A stretch of DNA of 64,000 nt from NCBI RefSeq assembly GCF_007993735.1, contig NZ_CP042453.1, positions 496,001-560,000 on the forward strand. The letters run 5' to 3'. A model generated the notes under the pieces. That model was not told the DNA's origin. It worked only from the letters and a program-made list of their open reading frames with translations, and searched no databases. Origin of the DNA: Arenimonas daejeonensis. GTDB taxonomy: Bacteria; Pseudomonadota; Gammaproteobacteria; Xanthomonadales; Xanthomonadaceae. The position numbers were made by a program, and so were the translations under genes. This document shows positions 23,138-35,129 of the stretch, one piece after another (position 1 is the first letter of the stretch; every line of letters starts with the position of its first letter).

Positions 23138-24157
23138 ATGACCGCCTGGGTCGACCTGCGCAGCGACACCGTCACCCAGCCTGCCGCCGCCATGCGCGAA
23201 GCCGGCCTGCGCGCCGAAGTCGGCGACGATGTGTTCGGCGACGACCCCAGCGTGAACGCACTGCAGGACCGCCTGGCCGGCGACCTCGGTTTCGAGGCTG
23301 GCCTGTTTCTGCCCAGTGGAACCCAGTCGAACCTTCTGGCGCTGATGGCGCACTGCGAACGCGGCGACGAATACCTGGTCGGCATGGACGCGCACACCTA
23401 CAAGTACGAAGGCGGCGGCGCCGCGGTGCTGGGCTCGATCCAGCCGCAGCCCATTCCGCACGCGACCGACGGCACGCTGCCGCTGGATGCCGTGCGCGCC
23501 GCGATCAAGCCGCTCGGCGACCCGCATTTCGCGCGCACCCGGCTGCTGGCGCTGGAGAACACCTGGCACGGCCGGCCATTGCCGCAGGCCTATCTCGCGG
23601 AAGCCGGCGCACTGGCCCGCGAACATGGCCTCGCCTATCACCTCGACGGCGCGCGGCTGTACAACGCCGCGGTCGCCGGTGGCGTGCCGGCGCGGGAGAT
23701 CGCGCGGCATTTCGACAGCGTGTCGGTCTGCCTGTCGAAGGGCCTTGGCGCACCCGTCGGTTCGGTGCTGGTCGGGCGACGCGAGCTGATCGACAAGGCG
23801 CGGCGATGGCGCAAGGTGCTGGGCGGCGGCTGGCGCCAGGCCGGCATCCTGGCGGCGATGGCCAGTTACGCGCTCGACCACCACGTCGCGCGGCTTGCGG
23901 ACGACCATCGCCGCGCCGATGAACTCGCGGCGGCGCTGCGCGCGCTGCCCGGCCTGTCCGTGGACGGTGCGTTCACCAATCTTCTGTTCGTCACGGTGCC
24001 GACGGGTCGCGAAACGGCGCTCGCGGAGTTCCTGATGGCACGCGGCATCCGCATCGCCGCCGGCCGCGGGCCGCGCATCCGCCTGGTCACGCACCTGGAC
24101 GTGGACGACGAAGGCCTCGCCCGCACGATCGCCGCGTTCCGGGAGTTTTTCGCCTGA
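23138..24157 (+). CDS. ltaE: Low-specificity L-threonine aldolase
   Basis: 339 residues from the ATG at 23138 (CGAGGA lies upstream). It starts VDLRSDTVTQP, with the family's GDDVFGDDPSVNAL, FLPSGTQSN and LALENTWHGRPLP. HLDGARLYNAAVA holds the PLP Asp and CLSKGLGAPVGS the Schiff-base lysine. It cleaves L-threonine and allo-threonine to glycine and acetaldehyde in the cytoplasm with PLP. It follows cytochrome b561 by 73 bases on the same strand; there is no obvious functional link. Confidence 0.95.
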   Translation: MTAWVDLRSDTVTQPAAAMREAGLRAEVGDDVFGDDPSVNALQDRLAGDLGFEAGLFLPSGTQSNLLALMAHCERGDEYLVGMDAHTYKYEGGGAAVLGSIQPQPIPHATDGTLPLDAVRAAIKPLGDPHFARTRLLALENTWHGRPLPQAYLAEAGALAREHGLAYHLDGARLYNAAVAGGVPAREIARHFDSVSVCLSKGLGAPVGSVLVGRRELIDKARRWRKVLGGGWRQAGILAAMASYALDHHVARLADDHRRADELAAALRALPGLSVDGAFTNLLFVTVPTGRETALAEFLMARGIRIAAGRGPRIRLVTHLDVDDEGLARTIAAFREFFA

Positions 24158-24223
24158 ACCCGATCGCCGGGCACTGCCCGGGCGTCTGCACGACCACTTC
24201 CTTTCCGGGCCACAGGCCCGGGG

Positions 24224-24238
24224 CATAATGCCGGCATG
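24224..24238 (+). promoter_or_regulatory. Leaderless-type promoter of the methyltransferase gene
   Basis: CATAAT at 24224-24229 is followed by the six bases GCCGGC and then the ATG at 24236. With the usual distance from -10 to start site, the transcript would begin at or within one base of the start codon. No Shine-Dalgarno sequence is present. The same CATAAT/TAGAAT-GCCGGC-ATG layout recurs at 28771. Confidence 0.6.
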
Positions 24239-24880
24239 AGCCTTCCCGATTGCCACCTCGACCTCGGTTGCGGCGAACACCCGCGCAATCCCTACGGCCG
24301 CACACGGCTTTACGGCGTGGACATCCGTGCGCCCTCGGGCCCGGTGGACTACGAGCACCGGGTCGCCAACCTCGTGCTCGAGCCGATCCCGTTCGAAGAC
24401 AGCAGCCTGGGCTCGGTCTCGGCCTTCGACTACCTCGAACACGTGCCGCGGCTGTTTCCCGACGACAAGGGCGGCACGCGTTTTCCCTTCGTGCAGCTGA
24501 TGGACGAGATCTGGCGCGTGCTCGCGCCGGGTGGCCGGCTGTATGCGCTGACGCCGGCCTATCCGCATCCGGAAGCCTTCGTCGACCCGACCCACGTCAA
24601 CATCATCACCGACGAGAGCCACACCTACTTCTGCGGTGAATCGCCGCTGGGCCGCATGTACGGTTTCAGCGGCCGCTTCGAGGTGATCCGCGTGCTGCGC
24701 ACCGAACGCGCCAGCGCCTACAGCGCCGTCGCCGGCTCGCCGCAGAACCACGGCCCGGCCAAACGTGCCGCGCGCCATGTGCGCCGCTGGATCCGCTTCC
24801 TGCGCGGCAAACGCGCCAGCCTGTCCCCGGCCTGGCTGCTCTGGGAACTTGAAGCTGTCAAACCGGAGACCAAGGCATGA
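24236..24880 (+). CDS. Class I SAM-dependent methyltransferase
   Basis: 214 residues. The SAM-binding motif I is HLDLGCGEHPRNPYG, followed by LYGVDIR as motif II and SVSAFDYLEHVPRLF as post-motif. MDEIWRVLAPGGRLYALTPAYPHP is the usual strand-4/5 region. The C-terminal third is rich in Arg/Lys (RHVRRWIRFLRGKRA). The acceptor is unknown. The start codon sits directly behind a -10 box, so the message is probably leaderless. The stop overlaps the cupin start (ATGA at 24877), so the two products are translated together. Confidence 0.85.
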   Translation: MSLPDCHLDLGCGEHPRNPYGRTRLYGVDIRAPSGPVDYEHRVANLVLEPIPFEDSSLGSVSAFDYLEHVPRLFPDDKGGTRFPFVQLMDEIWRVLAPGGRLYALTPAYPHPEAFVDPTHVNIITDESHTYFCGESPLGRMYGFSGRFEVIRVLRTERASAYSAVAGSPQNHGPAKRAARHVRRWIRFLRGKRASLSPAWLLWELEAVKPETKA

Positions 24881-25227
24881 GCGCCATCAACCTCGCGGAG
24901 AAACTCGCGCAGTTCGAGGGTTATTGGCAGCCGCGCACCGTCGCCCGCCATAACGGCAACGACGTGATGGTGGTCAAGGCCAAGGGCGAATTCGTCTGGC
25001 ACAGGCACGAGGACACCGACGACTTCTTCCTGGTGCTCAAGGGCCGGCTGCGCATCGACCTGCGCGACCGCAGCGTCGAGCTCGGGCCGGGCGAAATGTT
25101 CATCGTGCCCAAGGGCGTTGAACACCGGCCGGTGGCCGAGGAAGAGACGCACCTTGTGATCATCGAACCCTCGGGCACGCCCAACACCGGCGACGCCGCG
25201 ACCGCGGCGCCGCACCGCGAGATCTGA
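24877..25227 (+). CDS. Small cupin-domain protein
   Basis: 116 residues forming a single cupin. Motif 1 is WHRHEDTDDFFLVLKGRL with metal ligands His, His and Glu/Asp, and motif 2 is GEMFIVPKGVEHRPV with the last His. It is cytoplasmic. Proteins like this often bind a metal for isomerase or sensor roles, but the substrate here is unknown. It overlaps the upstream methyltransferase gene by four bases. It converges with prlC, whose stop is one base away at 25229. Confidence 0.85.
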   Translation: MSAINLAEKLAQFEGYWQPRTVARHNGNDVMVVKAKGEFVWHRHEDTDDFFLVLKGRLRIDLRDRSVELGPGEMFIVPKGVEHRPVAEEETHLVIIEPSGTPNTGDAATAAPHREI

Positions 25228-25228
25228 C

Positions 25229-27271
25229 TCAGGCCGCCAGGCCGTAACTGCGCAGCAGGGCGTCGGGCATCGGTTCGCGGCCGCGGAAGGCGACGAAACT
25301 TTCCAGCGCCGGGCGTGAACCGCCGACCGCCAGGATCTCGCGGCGGTAACGCGCGCCGGTACTGGCGTCGAACACGCCCGCTTCCTCGAACGCACCGAAA
25401 GCATCGGCGCTCAGCACTTCGGCCCACAGGTAGCTGTAATAACCGGCCGAATAACCGCCCGAGAAGATGTGGGTGAAGGCATGCGGACCCCGGTGCCAGG
25501 CCGGCGGCGGCAGCACCGCGACCTCGTCGCGCACTTCGCCCAGGACTTCGAGCACATGCGCGCCGCGGGCCGGGTCGTACTCCAGATGCAGGCGGAAATC
25601 GAACAGCGCGAACTCCAGCTGCCGAACCAGGAACAGGCCGGCGTGGAAATGCCGGGCCTGCAGCATCTTGGCGTAGAGGTCGTCGGGCAGGCGTTCGCCG
25701 GTCTCGTGGTGTTTGGCGAACAGGTCCAGCGCTTCGCGCTGCCAGGCAAAGTTCTCCATGAACTGGCTGGGCAGTTCAACCGCGTCCCATTCCACGCCGC
25801 TGATGCCGCCGACGCTGGGCCAGTCCACTTCGGTGAGCAGGTGGTGGATGCCGTGGCCGAACTCGTGGAAGAGCGTGATCACGTCGTCGTGGGTAAGCAG
25901 CGCAGGCTTGCCGTCCGAAGGGGGCGCGAAGTTGCAGGTCAGGTACGCGACCGGCTTGAACGCCGACTCGCCGTCGTTCAGGCGTGCGCGGCAGACATCC
26001 ATCCATGCCCCGCCACGTTTTCCGGCGCGTGCGTAGTGGTCCAGGTACACACCGGCGCGCACGGTGCCATCGAGATCCACGACATCGAAGAAATGCACGT
26101 CCGGATGCCAGGCATCGACGCCCTGGCGTTCGACCAGCCGCACGCCGAAAACCCGCTCGGCCACGGTGAACAGGCCCTGCATCACCGCCGGCAGCGGGAA
26201 GTAGGGCTTGAGGTCTTCCTCGCTGAAGGCGAAAAGCCGCTCGCGAAGTTTTTCCGAGGCGTAGGCGACGTCCCAGGGCTGCAGGTCGGCGATACCGAGT
26301 TCGCGCGCGGCGAAGGCGCGCAGCTCGTCGAGTTCCCGCTGTGCCACCGGCTTCGCCTTGGCGGCCAGTTCGCGCAGGAAGCCGAGCACACGTTCCGGCG
26401 TGCCGGCCATCTTGTCGGCCAGCGACACATGCGCGGCCGAGGCGAAGTCGAGCAGCAGCGCCGCTTCATGGCGCAGCGCCAGGATCTTCTTGATGCGCCC
26501 GCTGTTGTCGTGCGTGCCGGCGCCCGGGCCCTGGTCGGAGGCACGGGTGTTGTAGGCGGTGTAGATCTCCTCGCGCAGCGCGCGGGTGTCGGCGAAGGTC
26601 AGGATGGCCTGCACCACCGGACCCTTTAGCGTGGCGAGGTGGCCTTCGACGCCCTTGTCCTGCGCCATCGCCCGCAGCATGCCGCGCGCCGATTCCGGCA
26701 ACCCCGAGAGTTCGGCGTCGGACACCGGCCGTGTCCAGGCATCGGTGGCGTCGAGCACGGCTTCCTCGAAGCCGGTCTCGACCTTGCTCAGTTCGTTCTG
26801 GATCGCCTTGAAGCGCGAGCGGGCCGGTTCTTCCAGCGCGACGCCCGACAGCCGGAATCCGCGCAGGCTGTCTTCGACGACGGTGCGGCGGGCTCGGTCG
26901 AGCGCGGCGAAATCCGGCGCCTCGTGCAGCGCCTTCACGGCGGCGTAGAGCTCGCGGTTCTGCCCGAGCTCGGTGCCGTGTTCGGTGAGTTTCTCCAGCG
27001 CCGCCGAATAGGCTTCGCGCAGTTCCGGCGAATCCTTCACGCCATGCAGGTGCGACACCGGCGCGAACGTGCGGCCGAGTTTTTCCTCCCAGCGCTCCAG
27101 CGGCGCCATCAGCGTGGCGAAGTCGCGCGCGGACGGGTCGGCGGTGAGCCGGTCGACTTCGGTGCGGAAACCGGCCAGCACCTCGTCGATGGCGGGGTTG
27201 ACGTGCTCCGGCGCGATGGCGGAGAAGGCGGGCAGCTCGCCCGGGGCGAGCAGGGGATTGGTCTGGGTCAT
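25229..27271 (-). CDS. prlC: Oligopeptidase A (M3 metallopeptidase)
   Basis: 680 residues, the usual PrlC length. The zinc motif is HEFGHGIHH (near residue 468), inside LLTHDDVITLFHEFGHGIHHLL, with the third ligand Glu expected in the following GISGVEWDAVELPSQFMENF. C-terminal SGGYSAGYYSYLWAEVLSADAF is typical of M3A enzymes. It degrades short peptides, including cleaved signal peptides, in the cytoplasm. The gene reads through without a break, unlike many neighbours. It shares its strand with the aldehyde dehydrogenase upstream. Confidence 0.96.
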   Translation of the reverse strand: MTQTNPLLAPGELPAFSAIAPEHVNPAIDEVLAGFRTEVDRLTADPSARDFATLMAPLERWEEKLGRTFAPVSHLHGVKDSPELREAYSAALEKLTEHGTELGQNRELYAAVKALHEAPDFAALDRARRTVVEDSLRGFRLSGVALEEPARSRFKAIQNELSKVETGFEEAVLDATDAWTRPVSDAELSGLPESARGMLRAMAQDKGVEGHLATLKGPVVQAILTFADTRALREEIYTAYNTRASDQGPGAGTHDNSGRIKKILALRHEAALLLDFASAAHVSLADKMAGTPERVLGFLRELAAKAKPVAQRELDELRAFAARELGIADLQPWDVAYASEKLRERLFAFSEEDLKPYFPLPAVMQGLFTVAERVFGVRLVERQGVDAWHPDVHFFDVVDLDGTVRAGVYLDHYARAGKRGGAWMDVCRARLNDGESAFKPVAYLTCNFAPPSDGKPALLTHDDVITLFHEFGHGIHHLLTEVDWPSVGGISGVEWDAVELPSQFMENFAWQREALDLFAKHHETGERLPDDLYAKMLQARHFHAGLFLVRQLEFALFDFRLHLEYDPARGAHVLEVLGEVRDEVAVLPPPAWHRGPHAFTHIFSGGYSAGYYSYLWAEVLSADAFGAFEEAGVFDASTGARYRREILAVGGSRPALESFVAFRGREPMPDALLRSYGLAA

Positions 27272-27306
27272 GGTCTGGAAATGGCGGCCGGCGCGGCCGA
27301 TTCAAG

Positions 27307-28725
27307 TCAGCGGGTCAGCAGTTTCACCATGAAATCGGCCAGTTTCCCGTACGGCGGGTCGAACACCCACATGCTGTTCAGGCGCGACTGGTACATCACC
27401 GGCATCGGCTTGCTGAAGGTCAGGAAGCCCGCATGGCCGTGGTAATGGCCCATGCCGCTGGGGCCGACGCCGCCGACCGGCAGGTCGTGCTGGCCGAACT
27501 GGATGATGGTGTCGTTGACGCAGACGCTGCCGGCGACGATGGCGTCGAGCGTGCGCTGCAGGCGCCTGCGGTCGCGATCGAAGGCATAGAAGGCGAGCGG
27601 GCGGTCGCGGCCCTGGATGTAGGCGATGGCGGCGTCGTGGCTGTCGTAGGACTTCACCGGCAGCAGCGGGCCGAAGATTTCCTCCTGCATCACCATCGCC
27701 TCGTCCGGCGGGTCCAGCAGCACGGTGGGCGGGATCACCTCGACGCCGGGCGGCGGCGGGTCGCTGTCGGGCCGGTGCTGCATCACCGTGACGCCGCGGT
27801 CGCGGGCGTCGTCGATCCAGGCGCGCAGGCGGTCGGCCTGGCGGTGGTTCACCACGGCGCTGTAGTCGGGATTGGCCGACACAGCCGGGTACCGGCGACG
27901 CACGCTGGCCATGTAGGCGCGCACGAACTCGTCACGCTGCTCGCGCGGCACCAGCACGTAGTCGGGCGCCACGCAGGTCTGGCCGGCGTTGAAACACTTG
28001 CCCGCGGCGATGCGTTCGGCCGCGTGCTCGATCGGGTAACCCGGCGCGATCAGTGCCGGCGACTTGCCGCCCAGCTCGAGCGTCACCGGCGTCAGGTTCG
28101 GCGCGGCCGCGGCCATCACCGCGCGACCCACCGTGGTCGAACCGGTGAAAAGCAGGTGGTCGAAGGCCAGGCGGGTGAAGGCGGCGCCGACCGTGGCATC
28201 GCCCTGCACCACGCTGACCCGTTCGGGCGGGAAGACTTCGCCGACGATGCGCGCCAGCAGTTCGGCCGTGCGCGGCGTGTGTTCGGACGGCTTGACCAGC
28301 ACATGGTTGCCGGCGGCGATGGCGTCGGCCAGCGGGATCAGGGCCAGCTGGATCGGGTAGTTCCAGGGCGCGACAATGCCGACCACGCCCAGCGGCTGCT
28401 GGCGGATCTCGCCACGCGCAGGCAGGAAGGTCAGGTTCACGCCGCGGCGCTGCGGGCGCATCCAGCGGCGCAGGTTCTTGCGCAGGTGTTTGATCTCGTC
28501 GAGCGTGGTCATCACGTCGGCGGCCAGGGTCTCGTGCCGCGAGCGGCGGCCGAAGTCGGCCGACACCGCGCGGGCCAGGTCGTCCTTGTGCCGGCGCACG
28601 GCGTCACCCAGTCGCTCGAGGTCGGCCATGCGCTGGGCATAGGCCGGCGGCTGGCGGCGGTGGGCGGCGCGCACCTGGTCGAGCAGGGGGCGCAGATCGT
28701 GGTCGGGGTGGGCGGGCGTGTCCAT
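27307..28725 (-). CDS. Aldehyde dehydrogenase (coniferyl-aldehyde dehydrogenase-like)
   Basis: 472 residues from MDTPAHPDHDLRPLLDQVR (ATG at 28725). Family landmarks are VAPWNYPIQLALIPLADAIAAG, LFTGSTTVGRAVM, catalytic Glu in LELGGKSPALI, catalytic Cys in NAGQTCVAPDYVLV and EEIFGPLLPV. The C-terminal hydrophobic stretch FDPPYGKLADFMVKLLTR can attach to membrane, as in fatty-aldehyde and coniferyl-aldehyde dehydrogenases. It oxidises aliphatic or aromatic aldehydes with NAD(P). The exact substrate is not certain. Confidence 0.92.
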   Translation of the reverse strand: MDTPAHPDHDLRPLLDQVRAAHRRQPPAYAQRMADLERLGDAVRRHKDDLARAVSADFGRRSRHETLAADVMTTLDEIKHLRKNLRRWMRPQRRGVNLTFLPARGEIRQQPLGVVGIVAPWNYPIQLALIPLADAIAAGNHVLVKPSEHTPRTAELLARIVGEVFPPERVSVVQGDATVGAAFTRLAFDHLLFTGSTTVGRAVMAAAAPNLTPVTLELGGKSPALIAPGYPIEHAAERIAAGKCFNAGQTCVAPDYVLVPREQRDEFVRAYMASVRRRYPAVSANPDYSAVVNHRQADRLRAWIDDARDRGVTVMQHRPDSDPPPPGVEVIPPTVLLDPPDEAMVMQEEIFGPLLPVKSYDSHDAAIAYIQGRDRPLAFYAFDRDRRRLQRTLDAIVAGSVCVNDTIIQFGQHDLPVGGVGPSGMGHYHGHAGFLTFSKPMPVMYQSRLNSMWVFDPPYGKLADFMVKLLTR

Positions 28726-28770
28726 GACCGCAGTGTACGGCGATCCGGGCCCCGGGCGCGACGGCGCGGT

Positions 28771-28785
28771 TAGAATGCCGGCATG
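28771..28785 (+). promoter_or_regulatory. Leaderless-type promoter of the gamma-carbonic anhydrase gene
   Basis: TAGAAT (28771-28776), then GCCGGC, then the ATG at 28783. The spacing is identical to the promoter at 24224. Transcription should begin at the start codon. No clear -35 hexamer is seen. Confidence 0.55.
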
Positions 28786-29315
28786 AACCTGCGACCCTTC
28801 CGGGGCATCGTCCCCACCCTCGGCGCCCGCGCCTATGTCGACCCCGCCGCCTGCGTCATCGGCGACGTGCACCTGGGCGAAGACGCCTCGGTCTGGCCCG
28901 GCTGCGTGGTGCGCGGCGACGTCAACCACATCCGCATCGGCGCCCGCACCAATGTCCAGGACGGCACCATCGTGCATGTCACCCACGAAGGTCCGTACAC
29001 GCGTCCGGGCGGCTGGCCGACCCTGATCGGCGACGACGTCACCATCGGCCACGGCGCCATCATCCACGCCTGCACCATCGGCAACGCGGTGCTGATCGGC
29101 ATGGGCGCCACCGTGCTCGACGGCGCGGTGGTCAGGACCACGGCTTCGTCGGCGCCGGCGCCGTGGTGCCGCCGGGCAAGGTGGTCGAAAGCGGCGAGCT
29201 GTGGCTGGGCAATCCGGCCAAGCCGGTGCGCCGACTGTCGGACAAGGAAATCGAGCAGCTCTACTACAGCGCGAAACATTACGTGCGACTGAAGGACCAG
29301 TACCTCGCCGGCTGA
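28783..29315 (+). CDS. Gamma-class carbonic anhydrase-like protein, one frameshift
   Basis: About 177 residues with a left-handed beta-helix of hexapeptide repeats (VIGDVHLGEDASVWPGCVVRGD, IRIGARTNVQDGTIVHV, VTIGHGAIIHACTIGN). Metal-site histidines sit in IVHVTHEGP and IGHGAIIHAC. The frame breaks near 29133, where one missing C makes VVRTTA instead of VVQDHGFVGAGAVVPPG. The ending ELWLGNPAKPVRRLSDKEIEQL is typical of the YrdA/Cam family. It may hydrate CO2 or be an acyltransferase-fold relative. Confidence 0.92.
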
Positions 29316-29490
29316 ACGGCCCGGGCCAGCCCGCGTTCATTTCACGGCCGCCCCGAGCACAATACGGTGCAGGGCGTGCGGGTGAATTTCGACCCGGAAT
29401 GTGCGGTTCGTGGCGGGGCCGGCGGCGTGGCAGACTGGCCCGGTGCCCCGTCCGGTCGGCCGGGGCCGCCACCCTTGCCGGAGCTCGTTC

Positions 29491-29874
29491 ATGAAGCTTT
29501 CCGTCCTTTCCCGCGTCCTGCTCGTGTTCACTCTGGCAATCGCCAGCAGCTCCGCCTTCGCGAACCCTTCCAACAAGTGGCGGCTGGAGTTCAGCGGCGC
29601 CGCCGAGTCGGCCGGCACCATCGTCATCTCGGTCACGCCGGAAGGTGGCGAGGCCGTCGAGGTCTCGACCGAGATCCAGAAGAACGACGGCGAGAACCGC
29701 GTCGCCGCCAAGGTCCGCGATTCGCTCAAGGCCGCGCTCGCCGAAACCCACCGGGTATCGCGCGACGACGGCGAGGACGTGCTGATCAAGAAGCGCAGCG
29801 GCCAGCCGAATTTCGACGCCGCGCTGGTCAGCAGCACCGTCGAGCACATACGCATCAACTTCCAGCGCGAATAA
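29491..29874 (+). CDS. Secreted hypothetical protein
   Basis: 127 residues from the ATG at 29491 (GGAG upstream). The signal peptide is MKLSVLSRVLLVFTLAIASSSAFA. The mature 100 or so residues are hydrophilic and contain SVTPEGGEAVEVSTEIQKND, then RDSLKAALAETHRVSRDDGEDVLIKKR, ending VEHIRINFQRE. I do not recognise the family. A small periplasmic mixed alpha/beta domain is inferred. It converges with the transglutaminase-like gene nine bases downstream. Confidence 0.75.
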   Translation: MKLSVLSRVLLVFTLAIASSSAFANPSNKWRLEFSGAAESAGTIVISVTPEGGEAVEVSTEIQKNDGENRVAAKVRDSLKAALAETHRVSRDDGEDVLIKKRSGQPNFDAALVSSTVEHIRINFQRE

Positions 29875-29883
29875 CCGCGCGGC

Positions 29884-30706
29884 TCAACCGCGCCGGAACA
29901 CCGACCGGCGCTGCCATTGGACACCGCGATAGTCGGTGGTGAGCGGGCTTCCGGCGTTCACCCAGTAGCCCTCGCGGTTGAACATCGCCTCGGGCCGGTA
30001 GTCGGGCAACTGCGAGGCCAGCGGCAGCGCGCGCGCCGGCCGCTTGTCGGTGGCTTCCAGCAGATAGGTGCGCGGGCCGTCGAACAGCACCACCCAGGCG
30101 TGGCCGCCGCCGCGCATCGTGCCGATCACCACGCGCGCGTCGTGGCCCAGGCCGATCAGCCAGTCGGCCAGCGCGATCGCGTGGTCCTCGCAGTCGCCGC
30201 GCGGGTGGAAAAACGCCTCGCGCGAGGTCTGCCAGAGTTCGGGGGCGCCCGGGTACTGTTCGTGGTCGAACTGGTAGCGCTTGCGCTGCGCCAGCGCCGC
30301 CAGCGGCACCCAGGCCTCGACGCCCGGGAAGGGCACGTAACCGACCAGGTAGGCATTGGCGAAGTGGTGCCGGCGGTCCAGGCCCGGCGCGACCGTGGTC
30401 ACCGGCTGCTGGTCGACCTGCCAGGTGAACGACGACCAGGTCTGCGCATGTCCGGCGCGTTGCAGACCAAAGGCGACCTGCCCTTCGTGCAGCTCGTTGC
30501 CGTCCTCAAGGCGGATACGCCGGGTTTCCGGCGGCGCGGCGAAGTCGTCGCCCACGCGCCCCGGCAGCGCACGCCGCCAGTCCAGCTCGCCACCCCTGGG
30601 CATCCACCGGTGCCAGCGGTCCGTCGCAGGCGCGCAGGCCCAGGAACAGCACCGCCAGCAGCGCCATCCACACCAGCGGTCGGTTGCCGCCGCCGGCATC
30701 GATCAT
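29884..30706 (-). CDS. Transglutaminase-like cysteine peptidase, exported, one frameshift
   Basis: About 274 residues from MIDAGGGNRPLVWMALLAVLFLG (ATG at 30706), a signal or anchor helix. The catalytic region is HPRGDCEDHAIALADWLIGLGHDARVVIG followed by GGHAWVVLFDG, which supply the Cys and His (with Asp/Glu) of the transglutaminase-like fold. The frame breaks near 30597 in CCCAGGGGTGG; joined there, the protein reads on as GELDWRRALPGRVGDDF. The start overlaps the end of the DUF350 gene by four bases. It probably acts in the periplasm; the substrate is unknown. Confidence 0.82.
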
Positions 30707-30933
30707 CCGCGCAGGCCGAACACCGTCACCACCGCCACGAACAGCAGGATGGTCGAAGCGAAGATCGACACCGCGAGGTTGCCCTTCTGCAGCTCCTGCT
30801 CGATATCGATGTGCTTGAGCAGCTTGCGGTCGATGAACTGCAGGCCCAGCACCGCCACCACCAGCGCCACCAGGGTCTGGACGATGTTGACGCCGAGGTT
30901 GAAGAAGGTGGCGATCAGGAAGTCGGTGGTCAT
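30703..30933 (-). CDS. DUF350 small membrane protein
   Basis: 76 residues with two hydrophobic helices (FLIATFFNLGVNIVQTLVAL with VVAVLGLQFIDRKLL, and GNLAVSIFASTILLFVAVVTVF). The pattern helix-FIDRKLLKHIDIEQELQKGNLAVSIFAS is the DUF350/YjfL core. The function is unknown. It follows aroE by eight bases and overlaps the transglutaminase-like gene, so it is the third gene of the hemB-aroE-DUF350-transglutaminase operon. Confidence 0.85.
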   Translation of the reverse strand: MTTDFLIATFFNLGVNIVQTLVALVVAVLGLQFIDRKLLKHIDIEQELQKGNLAVSIFASTILLFVAVVTVFGLRG

Positions 30934-30941
30934 GCGCTACC

Positions 30942-31782
30942 TCAGTCGGCGGTCAGCAGGGTGTCGGCGCGGGCGCTCAGCGCGTCGTACACGGCGTCGG
31001 TGTCGGGGCGCTTGCCGTGCCAGATCGCGAAACTTTCGGCCGCCTGTTCCACCAGCATGCCCAGGCCGTCGAAGCGGTGTTCGCAGCCGGCAGCACCGGC
31101 CCAGGCCAGGAAGGAGATCGCGGCCTCGCCGTAGCTCAGGTCCACGGCCAGCGAACGCGAGGTGGCCAGCGAGAACGGCAGGTTCAGGCCGCCGTCGCCG
31201 CGGCCGGCCGAAGTGGCGTTCACCAGCATGTCGAAGGCGCCGAGCTGGGCCAGGTCCTCGACGTAGCGCGTGTGGACGCGGCCGGGTTCGCCCAGCGCGT
31301 CGGACAGCGCATCGGCTTTTTCCGGCGTGCGGTTGACGATCCACAGTTCGGCGATGCCGGCATCGAGCAGCGCCGGCGCCACGCCGCGGGCGGCGCCGCC
31401 GGCGCCGAGCATCAGCACGCGGCGGCCGCGCAGGTCCAGCCGCCGGCGTTCGGTGAGGTCGTGCACCAGGCCGATGCCGTCGGTGTTGTCGCCGTCCCAG
31501 CGGTCGCCGTGGCGGATGAGCGTGTTGACCGCGCCGGCGCGTTTCGCCCGTGCGGTCAGGCCGCTGCACAGCGACAGCGCCTGCTCCTTGAGCGGCAACG
31601 TGACGTTGGCGCCGCGGCCGCCGACGCTGGCGAAGGCGGCGAGCGCGCTCGAAGTCGTTCGGCGCGGTGTCGATGGCGACGTATTCCAGCTCCACGCCGG
31701 TCTGGCGGGCGAAGGCGGCGTGGATGCGCGGCGACAGCGAATGCGCCACCGGATGTCCGAACACGGCATAACGTGCGGTCAT
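30942..31782 (-). CDS. aroE: Shikimate dehydrogenase, one frameshift
   Basis: About 280 residues. The shikimate-binding [11 protein letters not shown] with the usual [11 protein letters not shown], then [10 protein letters not shown] with the catalytic Lys, GAVNTLIR and [12 protein letters not shown], then the nucleotide motif [16 protein letters not shown] and NRTPEKA, which favours NADP. The break near 31650 loses one base in GAGCGCGCTCGCC; repair gives [19 protein letters not shown]. It reduces 3-dehydroshikimate in aromatic amino-acid synthesis. Its start lies one base after the hemB stop, so translation is probably coupled. Confidence 0.94.
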
Positions 31783-31783
31783 G

Positions 31784-34499
<2,716 letters not shown>

Positions 34500-34513
<14 letters not shown>

Positions 34514-34913
34514 GGTCCACCTCCGCTTCGCCGGCGTGGGAGATCACCAGGTTGCCCTGGGCGTCGCGGGTCGCCAGCACCTGGCTGTCGAGGCTTTCGG
34601 GGACGAGCATGGACACCGTGCCGTCGGCATGGCGGACCAGGGTCCGTTGCGCCTCGGCTTCGGTGGCCGGCCGGACCAGGCCGGCGACACCGGGCGCGGC
34701 GGGAGCGCGCGCGGACTGGCGCAGGCGTTCGGCGTCGCGTTCCAGTGCGCGATCCTCGGCCACGGTGGTCGCGCGCAGGCGACCGGTATCCCGGTCGATG
34801 CCGGTCTTGCTGCCCGGTTCGGTGGAATCGGAATCGGCCGCATGGGCCGGAAGTGCGAGCGTGAAGGCCAGTGCCAGGGGGATGGCGAGTGGCTTGAGTG
34901 CGGAGATCTGCAT
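34500..34913 (-). CDS. Small secreted protein coupled to the PA-domain protein
   Basis: 137 residues with signal peptide MQISALKPLAIPLALAFTLALPAHA. The mature part holds two similar short segments, DTGRLRATTVAEDRAL and GLVRPATEAEAQRTL, then VRHADGTVSMLVPESL. They resemble the motif I remember from small proteins annotated as post-PEP-CTERM-1, but I am not sure. The last 14 bases overlap the start of the PA-domain gene (TAA inside its first codons), so the two are translationally coupled. A partner or chaperone role for the larger secreted protein is inferred. Confidence 0.7.
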
Positions 34914-35129
34914 GCCTTTCTCCAGAACAGAGGGTGGACGCAGGAACCAAAAGCAAGGACGCTGTGCCGCGCCGGCCAATGGTCGGCACATCACTTGTCT
35001 GGACCCTGCAACGGTGGACGGAGGCGCTCGGCCGATGCTTCTCCCTCGATGGCCAGGCTCCCTCCGCGGCCGAGACTACGCCGACCGAATCGACGCCGGA
35101 TGAAGACCTCGTTAAATCCAGGTCAAGAC

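Noticed and set aside
24167-24181. Hairpin CCGGGC/GCCCGG after threonine aldolase
   Set aside because: The stem is short, there is no T-run, and such stems are common at this GC content.
28726-29847. N-terminal extension of the aldehyde dehydrogenase frame across the carbonic anhydrase locus
   Set aside because: The residues are low-complexity and antisense to a supported gene; the ATG at 28725 gives the family-typical start.
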